From: Alphaproteobacteria bacterium
GTDB lineage: Bacteria; Pseudomonadota; Alphaproteobacteria; RF32; CAG-239
DNA length: 64,000 nucleotides
Direction: 5' to 3'
Assembly: GCA_015062305.1 (NCBI GenBank)
Contig: SUUX01000004.1
Location: 62,001-126,000, forward strand
Part shown: one piece after another, positions 55,579 through 64,000 of the stretch
How the letters are laid out: each line of letters opens with the position of its first letter
How positions within the stretch are numbered: position 1 is the stretch's first letter
Position numbers and translations under genes: made by a program
Notes under the pieces: model-generated
Seen by the model: only the letters and a program-made list of their open reading frames with translations
Databases searched by the model: none
Told to the model about the DNA's origin: nothing

Positions 55579-55741
55579 ACCTCAATAAATTATTTAAACC
55601 TCTGGTAACAACATCAAACACTCGCAACAACACTTTTGCTCAAAACACATCAGCATAAGTCGCACACAAGTGTCCAACTATTTTGCGCAACCATATTAAA
55701 TAATTGCTTCTATGTCAATAAATATATTTAAGATAACAAAT

Positions 55742-55773
55742 AAAAAAACGAGAGCACAAAACTCTCGTTTTCA
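55742..55773 (-). terminator. Intrinsic terminator
   Basis: AAAAAAACGAGAG-cacaaaa-CTCTCGTTTT. Confidence 0.75.
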
Positions 55774-55789
55774 AACAAACATTACAACC

Positions 55790-56539
55790 TTACATCAAAG
55801 CATCTTCTTTGCACGCAAGCTTTTCTTCTGCTGCCACCCAAAGAGCAAACAACTTAGCCTGCGCCTCAAATGACAAATGATTCCGGCTGATATAAATCTC
55901 AATTACCTCTCTTGCATTAGGCAAATCAAACAATTTAATCTCAAGCTGTGATGCCAAATACGATGCTTTCTCAACATAAATTCTCACCAGCTTATCTGCC
56001 TTTTCAGCAGCAAACATTTTTTTCTGAAACTCAAGACTTGTGAAAGAATGTTGTTCCAAAAAATAAGGCAAACATTCTTCAGCATTTGCCAAACAGAGAA
56101 CCCTTTCATCTTCGTACAAAGACCACCCTAGTTTCAGATACTCCAACACCACATCTCCGGCTTCAGGCATTGCAAACATCAACTCCTCTCCTTTTTCAGA
56201 AAAAGAATTATACTTGATATACTCCAAAACCAGCGCCTTTGCATTAGGAGCAGAAAATATCTGAGCCTCGCCTTCCTCATCAAAAATCACATTTTTAAAA
56301 TACAAAGGAACAATTTCCATTACATTTGGCAAGGCATACAACAAAGAATCATTCTCATTGCTCAAACAATGATCTTGCTTGACGTATTCCAAAATAATTT
56401 CTGCGGCATTTGGCAAATCAAAAACTCTCTTCTCACAATTCTCGGGCAAAGAGTTTCCCTGCTTAACAAAATTCAACACCAATTCTGCAGCATTAGATTC
56501 ATCAAACATCAACTCTGCATTGAAAGCTTTTTTTCTCAT
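55790..56539 (-). CDS. Tandem helical repeat protein (about 26-30 aa unit)
   Basis: Repeated ...LFDLPNAAEIILEYVKQ..sLs.e.E... units across the whole ORF. Confidence 0.75.
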   Translation of the reverse strand: MRKKAFNAELMFDESNAAELVLNFVKQGNSLPENCEKRVFDLPNAAEIILEYVKQDHCLSNENDSLLYALPNVMEIVPLYFKNVIFDEEGEAQIFSAPNAKALVLEYIKYNSFSEKGEELMFAMPEAGDVVLEYLKLGWSLYEDERVLCLANAEECLPYFLEQHSFTSLEFQKKMFAAEKADKLVRIYVEKASYLASQLEIKLFDLPNAREVIEIYISRNHLSFEAQAKLFALWVAAEEKLACKEDALM

Positions 56540-56716
56540 AATCTCTAATCAATAATCAATTAAACACTTAGTAAAAATAATTTTCTTTGATTTGAAACTA
56601 ATAGATAATTATTTGATTTGCAAGTTTTTTTGTAAAAACTCTTGCTTTAAAAGATAACTTAACTATAATGCCCAACAAATTTTACAATTTTGTATCACTA
56701 TTAAATCACTATTTTT

Positions 56717-57418
56717 ATGGAAACACTACTTTACTTAAGTTTGGCAATTAATGTTATGCTTTTGGGGTTTGTTGTTTATAGATATTTCAAAACGACACCT
56801 AAAATCAATCAAAAAACATTGTCTCAGCCTGCACCGGAACAGCCGAATCCTACACCTGTCAAACCGGCTCAAATCATCAATCAACGGCTGCACGATTTAG
56901 CCCTTAAGTGTGAAGACCAATTACCAGACACACACCGTGGGCTGATTAAAATTCTTGTTGAAAAAGATTATCCTGAGTTAGCGGCAGCACTACAAATCAA
57001 AGACATTCGCATCAATCTCAAAAGAGATGAGCATCCTCAATCTCTTTTTTCGATTAGCTCCCCTCGTGATGCTCTATACATCGCTAGAGATGGGCATAAT
57101 AATACTGGACGCTATATTCCTGTTCCATCAGAGGTTGAACTCATTTTAAAATACCAAGAGCCCATAAACGTCTATCTTCGTGCTTTGGGCCTAGAAACAA
57201 TTTCTTCCGAAGATCGTTTCTGGTGCGTTGATACTGCAACCGGATGGGTAACAGGATGGAAACGTTTTCGTTGGGACGTTACCACAGCTCTTAATGCTCT
57301 CAACGATCAATTCAGGATTCGCACGCCTAACGGATATATAGCGTTACCATATTATCCTGACACTGCCAAACTATTTGTGCTTCTCAAAGGATGGGAACAT
57401 CTTTTTGCTGAAGTTTAA
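56717..57418 (+). CDS. Hypothetical protein with N-terminal TM anchor
   Basis: Complete ORF; TM METLLYLSLAINVMLLGFVVY; followed by terminator. Confidence 0.6.
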   Translation: METLLYLSLAINVMLLGFVVYRYFKTTPKINQKTLSQPAPEQPNPTPVKPAQIINQRLHDLALKCEDQLPDTHRGLIKILVEKDYPELAAALQIKDIRINLKRDEHPQSLFSISSPRDALYIARDGHNNTGRYIPVPSEVELILKYQEPINVYLRALGLETISSEDRFWCVDTATGWVTGWKRFRWDVTTALNALNDQFRIRTPNGYIALPYYPDTAKLFVLLKGWEHLFAEV

Positions 57419-57428
57419 ATCTTCACCA

Positions 57429-57456
57429 AACCGAAGGACAATCCTTCGGTTTTTTC
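57429..57456 (+). terminator. Intrinsic terminator
   Basis: ACCGAAGGA-ca-ATCCTTCGGTTTTTT. Confidence 0.85.
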
Positions 57457-57538
57457 TTGCAATATAACTTTACTTTTTTTCAAACAAACATATACTGACA
57501 ATAACTAAATATAATTATGAATCCAAATTTTTATATCC

Positions 57539-57871
57539 ATGGAAAATTATTTTATCTCCCTAAAAACTTTTCTCCTGTCATGGAGCGGAGATGAGTTTGT
57601 CGCTTTTTTATTCATTTCTATATTTGGATTAATAATCGGCACTCTCATTTATGAGTTTATCTTTCATCTAAAACAACACTATTTTGATAGAGAGCTTCTA
57701 ATATCAATTGTATTTTTATTTTTGATTGAATGTGCCTCTTCATTCCCTCTCTTGCGCTACCCGGAAATTTCAATAAAATTAACCATCATCATCTGGGGTA
57801 TTGTAACGCTAATTTTAGGAATGTATTGCTACCACAAACTCAATCTAATGTTATGGAAACCAAACAAGTAA
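57539..57871 (+). CDS. Hypothetical small membrane protein
   Basis: Complete ORF with three hydrophobic segments, followed by terminator. Confidence 0.5.
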   Translation: MENYFISLKTFLLSWSGDEFVAFLFISIFGLIIGTLIYEFIFHLKQHYFDRELLISIVFLFLIECASSFPLLRYPEISIKLTIIIWGIVTLILGMYCYHKLNLMLWKPNK

Positions 57872-57882
57872 AAGAGTTAGCC

Positions 57883-57917
57883 TAAAAAAACGAAGGTTCA
57901 AAACCTTCGTTTTTTTA
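57883..57917 (+). terminator. Intrinsic terminator
   Basis: AAAAAAACGAAGGTT-caaa-ACCTTCGTTTTTTT. Confidence 0.85.
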
Positions 57918-57979
57918 TAGAAATTTGCAAACCCATATTAATCAACGCTAATCACATCGTCTGCTGACCAAACAAAACT

Positions 57980-58864
57980 TCACAAATCACAACATTTTCC
58001 GCAAGACTCTGTCTCTACTTGAATATTACAATGATTAATCCCAAATTCACCCTGCAATTTATGAGATATTATAGGTATTATATCAACATTATCACTTTCA
58101 ACATGACATTCCATAGCAATATTATGTTCACTTATACTCCACACATGAACATGGTGCACATCTTTAATCCCTTCCATTTCCAAAATGCATTTTCTTACCT
58201 GCTCAACATCAATATTATCAGGGGCCGCATTCATTAATATATTAACCACTTTAGGAAATGTCACAACCGATTGAAAAATCATATAAAAAGCAATCAACAT
58301 CGCCACTATACCATCTATGCTGTATATATCAAACCAAACAATACAAAGCCCGGAAACAATAACACCGATAGACCCGAATACATCTGCTAAATTATGTATA
58401 AACACCATTTTCATATTTGTATTATGATGAGCGCCGTGATGCGAAATTTTCGCAGTAAAAACATCAACAATCAAAGCCAAAACAGAAATCCAAACAATCA
58501 ACATTCCTTCAATTTGTTCCGGATGAACCAAGCGCCCAACCCCTTCTATCAATAAATAGACCCCAGATATAAATAACAATATCAAATTCACAAAACCACC
58601 AATAATTTCAGCTCGTTTGAATCCATATGTATATTTTGTTGACGCTTTTTTGTTTCCTATTTTAAACGCTATAACAGCAATCAAAATTGATAAAGCATCA
58701 GAAGTATTATGCAAAGCATCGCCAATCAAAGCCACACTACCAGAAACAATCCCTCCTACAATTTCCGCTATAGATAAAAACATATTAATAGCAAATGATA
58801 AAATTAGTAGTTTTACTGACTTTTCAGTTACTTCACCATGATGATGATGACAATGTTCTGACAT
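57980..58864 (-). CDS. Cation diffusion facilitator (CDF) transporter, CzcD/ZitB-like
   Basis: SVALIGDALHNTSDALSILIAVIAFKIG; HNLADVFGSIGVIVSG; His-rich N-terminus. Confidence 0.93.
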   Translation of the reverse strand: MSEHCHHHHGEVTEKSVKLLILSFAINMFLSIAEIVGGIVSGSVALIGDALHNTSDALSILIAVIAFKIGNKKASTKYTYGFKRAEIIGGFVNLILLFISGVYLLIEGVGRLVHPEQIEGMLIVWISVLALIVDVFTAKISHHGAHHNTNMKMVFIHNLADVFGSIGVIVSGLCIVWFDIYSIDGIVAMLIAFYMIFQSVVTFPKVVNILMNAAPDNIDVEQVRKCILEMEGIKDVHHVHVWSISEHNIAMECHVESDNVDIIPIISHKLQGEFGINHCNIQVETESCGKCCDL

Positions 58865-59024
58865 TATACTTCCTCTTCTAAATCACACACATTATTGATA
58901 TTAATTATTTACAAATCTAAAAAAAACACAACATATTTTTTCAGCCTATTTATCAAAAGCAACAAGCCCCAAAATACCAACCAATTGAAAAACAAAAAAG
59001 GCCGCTTAAAGCGACCCTCTTTAG

Positions 59025-59100
59025 TGGCAGGAGCAGTAAGATTCGAACTCACGACCCTCGGTTTTGGAGACCGATGCTCTACCAACTGAGCTATACTCCC
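59025..59100 (-). tRNA. trnW: tRNA-Trp (anticodon CCA)
   Basis: 76-nt cloverleaf on minus strand: GGGAGTATAGCTCAGTTGGTAGAGCATCGGTCTCCAAAACCGAGGGTCGTGAGTTCGAATCTTACTGCTCCTGCCA; loop CTCCAAA; CCA encoded. Confidence 0.95.
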
Positions 59101-59162
59101 ACATTGCGTATTATGTGATACACAAGATTATTCAATAAATCAAGTATTTTTTACAACTCTTT

Positions 59163-60050
59163 TTATAACTCTTCCAATTGTTCCAAAGAACACTTATCTG
59201 CATTGAACCGATATCTAACTCCCATAGGCAAAACCCGATGATTTACAAAATGACCGAAATCAAAATTTTTAACAATCGGCACACTCACTTTAGAGCAAAA
59301 ATCAGCAATAATTTCCTCTACTGTTCCCTGTGTTTTATGATCACTACAATCAGCAAATTTACCAAAAACGATTCCCTTAACCTTATGAAAGTTTGGATTG
59401 TAGCGCAACTGTGTCAACATCAATCCCAATTTATATGAAGGTTCCTCCACATCTTCTATCAACAAAATCGCATCAGAAATATCCGGATAATAGGAGGTCC
59501 CATTCAAATCACTAATCGGACTCAAACATTCCCCCAACAAAACACCTTCTGCCACGCCTCCATTAACCGTATCTCCACTCTGACAACTCATTTTTTTTCC
59601 ATTAATGATATGTCTAAAATCAGCATCCATCACTGTATCTAGTTGTCCTGATTTAAATAAGTATTCCATAAAGAACCCTGTTACTGATGGTTGCTTGGTC
59701 TTGGCATAAACAGCCAACTGCAAAGATGTATTGTCACTAAAACCAAATATTGGCTTCGGATTCTTAGCTATCACATCAAAATCCAAATATTCCAAAACCT
59801 GCAAAGCGCCTGCTCCACCATGAGCGCAAATTAAAGCATCTATTTTCGGATTAGCATACATCGTCATAATATCTTTAGCTTTTTCTTGTAGCATGCCATC
59901 ATATCGACAAGTTCCTTTAGTTGCAGACTCGCTCCACACCACATCTAGCCCACAACTCTCCAAATATGGTTGCCATTTATCTGCATTCAACGAACGCTCA
60001 GACAACATTATTGACGGTGATATAATTCCAACAGTTTTTATCTGCTTCAT
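59163..60050 (-). CDS. S66 family LD-carboxypeptidase / MccF-like
   Basis: ALICAHGGAGALQVLEYLDFD; FGFSDNTSLQLAVY (nucleophile Ser); LLIEDVEEPSYKLGLMLTQLR. Confidence 0.88.
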   Translation of the reverse strand: MKQIKTVGIISPSIMLSERSLNADKWQPYLESCGLDVVWSESATKGTCRYDGMLQEKAKDIMTMYANPKIDALICAHGGAGALQVLEYLDFDVIAKNPKPIFGFSDNTSLQLAVYAKTKQPSVTGFFMEYLFKSGQLDTVMDADFRHIINGKKMSCQSGDTVNGGVAEGVLLGECLSPISDLNGTSYYPDISDAILLIEDVEEPSYKLGLMLTQLRYNPNFHKVKGIVFGKFADCSDHKTQGTVEEIIADFCSKVSVPIVKNFDFGHFVNHRVLPMGVRYRFNADKCSLEQLEEL

Positions 60051-60197
60051 CTATTTTCTCCTCCAAACTCCCAACACCCTAGCACGCCAAAATCAACAAA
60101 GCAACAAAATTTAACCTCAAAAAAAATATTGACCTTTAACAAAAGACTGCTATATTTCACTCACTTAATTTATTATTAATCTTAAAACCAAACAATT

Positions 60198-60734
60198 ATG
60201 TGTGATTTAGATCTAATCAAAACCGGCTCTCATGCCGACATTATGGAAAAAATCCAGCAACGCCCTCTCAGCTTCGATGCACAAAAAGAATTGGTCCACA
60301 GAAAAGACTTCGAAGAGATTTCAACCTACATTCAACTTCGCAAGTTTTGGGATGAAGCGGAAGATGCTCTTATTGAGCTTGGCAACCATTATCTCATTAT
60401 GCTTTACATCTCTCTCCACAGCCTGCACGAAAGCGCTGAAAAACTACTGCTTTCAAGAGGAAACGACGAAGAAATCTTGGAATATATCTCTCGTTACCCT
60501 CTATCTACCGGCGCAGAGAAGGCTTTCATTCGTAGAGGCAAACGGGAAGAGATTATCGCTTATGTTTCCATGTATCCCCTTTGCGAAGCAAGTAAGTGCC
60601 TACTCATCGATCGCGGCGACACAGAAGAGATTTTAACTTGCCTAAAAGCTTTTCAGTTCTGTCCCAGTAGCATCTTAAAGCTCATCGCGCGTGGCAACAT
60701 TGAGGAACTTTCGGCTGCAGGAATTTCCAACTAA
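60198..60734 (+). CDS. Tandem 26-aa helical repeat protein
   Basis: Consecutive 26-residue units such as KLLLSRGNDEEILEYISRYPLSTGAE / KAFIRRGKREEIIAYVSMYPLCEASK. Confidence 0.75.
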   Translation: MCDLDLIKTGSHADIMEKIQQRPLSFDAQKELVHRKDFEEISTYIQLRKFWDEAEDALIELGNHYLIMLYISLHSLHESAEKLLLSRGNDEEILEYISRYPLSTGAEKAFIRRGKREEIIAYVSMYPLCEASKCLLIDRGDTEEILTCLKAFQFCPSSILKLIARGNIEELSAAGISN

Positions 60735-60746
60735 TTATTCTTTAAT

Positions 60747-60778
60747 AAAAAAAGCGATCGTAAAGATCGCTTTTTTTA
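60747..60778 (+). terminator. Intrinsic terminator
   Basis: AAAAAAAGCGATC-gtaaa-GATCGCTTTTTTT. Confidence 0.88.
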
Positions 60779-60840
60779 TTTTTTCCTTTACCCCCTTTGA
60801 TGACGGAAGCAGGAAGGGAAATAACATCTCTTAAAAAAAC

Positions 60841-62748
60841 TTAAAACAACTTCAACACACCTTGAGAGGCTTGTGAGGCCAGCGATAGGGCATTAATCGC
60901 CAATTGTTGACGAGTTTGCAAAGCCAGCATATTGGCAGATTCTTCATTCATATCCGCCAGAGTGAGCTTATCGGCACCCTCGGTGAGGATGTTTATTAGG
61001 TTTTCGGTAAAATCTTGTCTGTTCATCACAATACTATAATTATTGCCAAGTTCTCCGGAAAATGCTCGCAATTGACCAATTGCCGAAGTCAGTTCTCCTA
61101 TCGAACGAGAAACATCCTCAGCCGTTGTCCATTCTGTTGTAGTTAGCCCGATATTTGCGGCAGAAATGTCTTTGCCAACCACATCTAAAAAAGAACTTCC
61201 AGTTTCATTAAACTTGATTTTCAGAGTTTCATTTTTGAGCAGGTTTACACCCTTATATTTGGCATCATTTATCAAATCATCATATTGAGCCAAAATCTTT
61301 TGATATTGGCTGATGTTAAAATCTTGAAAAGATGTTCTTTCTGATGTAGATGGAGATAAAATTTCATCCTTTATACTATCCCAATCAACAGAGTTCTGTA
61401 TGCTTTCTTTTGTGCAAACCATCTCATTTGCAAAATTTTCAGCACTTAACACTCTAGATTCGTTTATTCTATTATCACTAAGATAAAAACAATTACTTCC
61501 TGTTGAATCATTAAGGGTTATTTGTGCTCCCTCCATAACATTAATATCAGCGCCATTTTGGTTGACAATAGTTGTATGGGCTAAACTTTCTAAAAACAAA
61601 ACAGCACTATTTTCTATAGATATTTTACTATCATCATTTAAAAATGAATCTATAGAAGAATTTACATTAATCTGAGAATTTTCACCTGCATAAAAATGAG
61701 CTCCTGCGGCGTTTAAAATTCCTATATTAGCTGAAATAATATTTAAATTTGAATTGGATATAGAAGTAGTAGCAAAATGAGTATGCAATCCATATCCTGC
61801 TATTCCATCATCATTCCAAATATTTACTTCCGATCCTTTTTCAATGCCAAAAAAAGCATTTTCATAGGCAACCACAATTCCTCTGGAATGATCACCATCA
61901 CTGTGTATATTTATTTTTGCATTTTCAGTTTTTACATTTGAAGCATTGTATACATGCAGAGCTCTAGCTGTAACGCCATTTGCATAAATATTAATATCTC
62001 CTGTCAAAACAGCTTCGGAGGATTTAAAAATTAAAGCTGCATTGCATTGCACAGAACTCTCATTAACGTTCATGTTTATATTAATATTTTGAATCTTTAT
62101 ACCTTTTTTTTCATGTGCTACAACTAAACCAACATCGTCAGGTATACCTCCGCTTTTTACATTGGCTGAAATATCTAAATGAGAAAGCATACTATTATCT
62201 GCCAAGTACAATGCAGAATCTTCTATATTATATTCGTCCACATCAATATCAAAAGTAATTTTAGCCTTTTCTGTTGTTTTTTCTAGAAAGCCTTTACCGA
62301 CTATTGATTGTCCTTCTTGAAGTTTAATCGATTGATTTGTTGACATTGTTATATCATTTTCTAGAACAATGTACCCTTGTTTACCTGAAGAAATTGCTGT
62401 TAACAGCTCTGTTTCATTTGAAACTCTTGCAATAATTGGTTTTTCTTTTTCTTGTGATTGAGTTGCCACTGCTTTAGCTTGTTCCAAAAAAGAGGTGGCG
62501 GTCTCAATTGCTGTTGTGGCGGCTTTGATGGTCTGAATCCCTTGTCCCATAGAATCAAGCAGGGCATCTAGGTCACTGGCTCTGTTGTTCAAAGAACGTG
62601 CTGTATAAAAAGAAGAGGGATTATCAATGGCAGAATTGACCTTTTTGCCGGTAGATAGACGTTCTTGGGTCAAATCCATCAGGCTATTGGTCTTTTGCAA
62701 GCTCAGCAAATTGCTGCGCATGCTCGCTGTCAAACTAATTTTTGCCAT
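60841..62748 (-). CDS. Flagellin with large predicted beta-helix insertion
   Basis: N-terminal flagellin D0/D1 (ISLTASMRSNLLSLQKTNSLMDLTQERLSTGKKVNSAIDNPSSFYTARSLNNRASDL) and C-terminal D1/D0 (SMVMNRQDF-like NYSIVMNRQDFTENLINILTEGADKLTLADMNEESANMLALQTRQQLAINALSLASQASQGVLKLF). Confidence 0.95.
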   Translation of the reverse strand: MAKISLTASMRSNLLSLQKTNSLMDLTQERLSTGKKVNSAIDNPSSFYTARSLNNRASDLDALLDSMGQGIQTIKAATTAIETATSFLEQAKAVATQSQEKEKPIIARVSNETELLTAISSGKQGYIVLENDITMSTNQSIKLQEGQSIVGKGFLEKTTEKAKITFDIDVDEYNIEDSALYLADNSMLSHLDISANVKSGGIPDDVGLVVAHEKKGIKIQNININMNVNESSVQCNAALIFKSSEAVLTGDINIYANGVTARALHVYNASNVKTENAKINIHSDGDHSRGIVVAYENAFFGIEKGSEVNIWNDDGIAGYGLHTHFATTSISNSNLNIISANIGILNAAGAHFYAGENSQINVNSSIDSFLNDDSKISIENSAVLFLESLAHTTIVNQNGADINVMEGAQITLNDSTGSNCFYLSDNRINESRVLSAENFANEMVCTKESIQNSVDWDSIKDEILSPSTSERTSFQDFNISQYQKILAQYDDLINDAKYKGVNLLKNETLKIKFNETGSSFLDVVGKDISAANIGLTTTEWTTAEDVSRSIGELTSAIGQLRAFSGELGNNYSIVMNRQDFTENLINILTEGADKLTLADMNEESANMLALQTRQQLAINALSLASQASQGVLKLF

Positions 62749-62874
62749 CTATAGCTCCTAAAAATATCTAATTATTTTGTACACTATATGCAATCCAAAG
62801 CAATACCTTTTGAGTCTATGTGGATAAAATTAATGCTCTAAAATCACAAATATCTATCTAGTTAATATAAAAAC

Positions 62875-62914
62875 AAAAAGAGAGAAAATTTAGTTTTCTA
62901 AACTTTCTCTCTTT
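62875..62914 (-). terminator. Intrinsic terminator after tuf
   Basis: AAAAAGAGAGAAAATTTAG-tttt-CTAAACTTTCTCTCTTTT. Confidence 0.8.
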
Positions 62915-62955
62915 TCTGTGTTTTGCGAAAAATCGCTTAAATAGTATTTACGCTA

Positions 62956-64000
62956 CTATTTAATAATCTTAGAAACCACACCTGCTCCAACTGTATGACC
63001 ACCTTCACGAATAGCGAAGCGCAATCCTTCGTTCATTGCGATTGGGTTGATCAATTTTGCTGTCATGGTGATGTTATCGCCAGGCATTACCATTTCTGTA
63101 CCTTCTGGCAACTCAATAGCACCTGTTACGTCTGTAGTACGGAAATAGAATTGTGGACGATAGTTTGAGAAGAATGGAGTATGACGACCACCTTCTTCTT
63201 TAGTCAAAATATAGCATTCACAAGTGAAGTCTGTGTGTGGAGTAATAGTACCAGGAGCTGCCAATACTTGTCCACGCTCAACTTCTTCTCTCTTTGTTCC
63301 ACGGAGCAATACACCGATGTTATCACCAGCTTCACCGCTATCCAACAATTTACGGAACATTTCAATACCTGTACATGTGGTCTTAGCTGTTGGACGAATT
63401 CCTACGATCTCGATTTCGTCACCAACTTTCAATACACCGCGCTCAACACGACCGGTTACAACTGTACCACGGCCAGAAATTGAGAATACGTCTTCAATCG
63501 GCATCAAGAATGGTTGATCTTTTGGACGCTCTGGTTGTGGAATGTATCTGTCTACTTCTTCCATCAATTTCAAAATTGCGTCATGTCCCATTGCTTTGTC
63601 ACCATCTTCCAATGCTACCAATGCAGAGCCTTTTACGATTGGAATTTCATCGCCTGGGAATTCATAAGAACTCAACAAGTCTCTAATTTCCATTTCTACC
63701 AATTCCAACAACTCTGGATCATCTACTTGGTCACATTTGTTCATGAATACTACCAAAGCTGGCACACCTACTTGACGAGCCAACAAAATGTGTTCACGAG
63801 TTTGTGGCATCGGACCATCAGCTGCTGATACTACCAAGATTGCACCATCCATTTGAGCCGCACCTGTAATCATGTTCTTTACATAGTCAGCGTGGCCCGG
63901 GCAGTCTACGTGAGCATAGTGACGGTTAGCTGTCTCATATTCTACGTGTGAAGTAGAAATGGTTATTCCGCGAGCCTTCTCTTCAGGCGCCTTATCAATT
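62956..64000 (-). CDS. tuf: Elongation factor Tu, partial (N-terminus beyond the window)
   Basis: Open frame to the window edge: ...[66 protein letters not shown]. Confidence 0.98.
   Translation of the reverse strand, partial: IDKAPEEKARGITISTSHVEYETANRHYAHVDCPGHADYVKNMITGAAQMDGAILVVSAADGPMPQTREHILLARQVGVPALVVFMNKCDQVDDPELLELVEMEIRDLLSSYEFPGDEIPIVKGSALVALEDGDKAMGHDAILKLMEEVDRYIPQPERPKDQPFLMPIEDVFSISGRGTVVTGRVERGVLKVGDEIEIVGIRPTAKTTCTGIEMFRKLLDSGEAGDNIGVLLRGTKREEVERGQVLAAPGTITPHTDFTCECYILTKEEGGRHTPFFSNYRPQFYFRTTDVTGAIELPEGTEMVMPGDNITMTAKLINPIAMNEGLRFAIREGGHTVGAGVVSKIIK

Noticed and set aside
59163-60050. MccF-like microcin C immunity
   Set aside because: The S66 family also contains ordinary LD-carboxypeptidases; no microcin genes nearby, so the housekeeping role is preferred.

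Overview
The window is an AT-rich bacterial chromosome segment. Gene content and order (mreBC, ATP12-rluC-rarA, pgsA-uvrC, rpoBC about 1400/1380 aa, envZ/ompR) look alphaproteobacterial, probably an uncultured host-associated lineage, but the taxonomy is inference. Most of it is housekeeping sequence: cell wall (mreB, mreC, ddl, VanX-like dipeptidase), tRNA/rRNA modification (miaA, truA, rlmH, RluC-like, U32 peptidase), proteostasis (ftsH, hslO), phosphate uptake (DUF47 + pit), ribosome (rplU, rpmA, obgE, rsfS), envZ/ompR, uvrC, and the tuf / tRNA-Trp / secE-nusG / rplK-rplA / rplJ-rplL / rpoB-rpoC chain. I see no CRISPR array, IS element, integrase or prophage. The main items for follow-up are: (1) a 635-aa flagellin carrying a roughly 325-aa predicted parallel beta-helix, apparently inserted inside the ND1 helical hairpin rather than at the usual D2/D3 site; (2) a DotL/TraD-like coupling ATPase followed by a pentapeptide-repeat protein and preceded by a TolC-like lipoprotein with a C-terminal SPOR domain, with no other T4SS genes in the window; (3) the tuf-to-rpoC chain kept in order but broken by several accessory insertions; (4) two proteins built from tandem 26-29 aa helical repeats; (5) smaller oddities (MscL with a zinc-ribbon tail, ATP12 lacking its N-terminal domain, an 11-Cys DUF2769-like protein). 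All calls are from reading sequence and motifs; no database or structure search was run.
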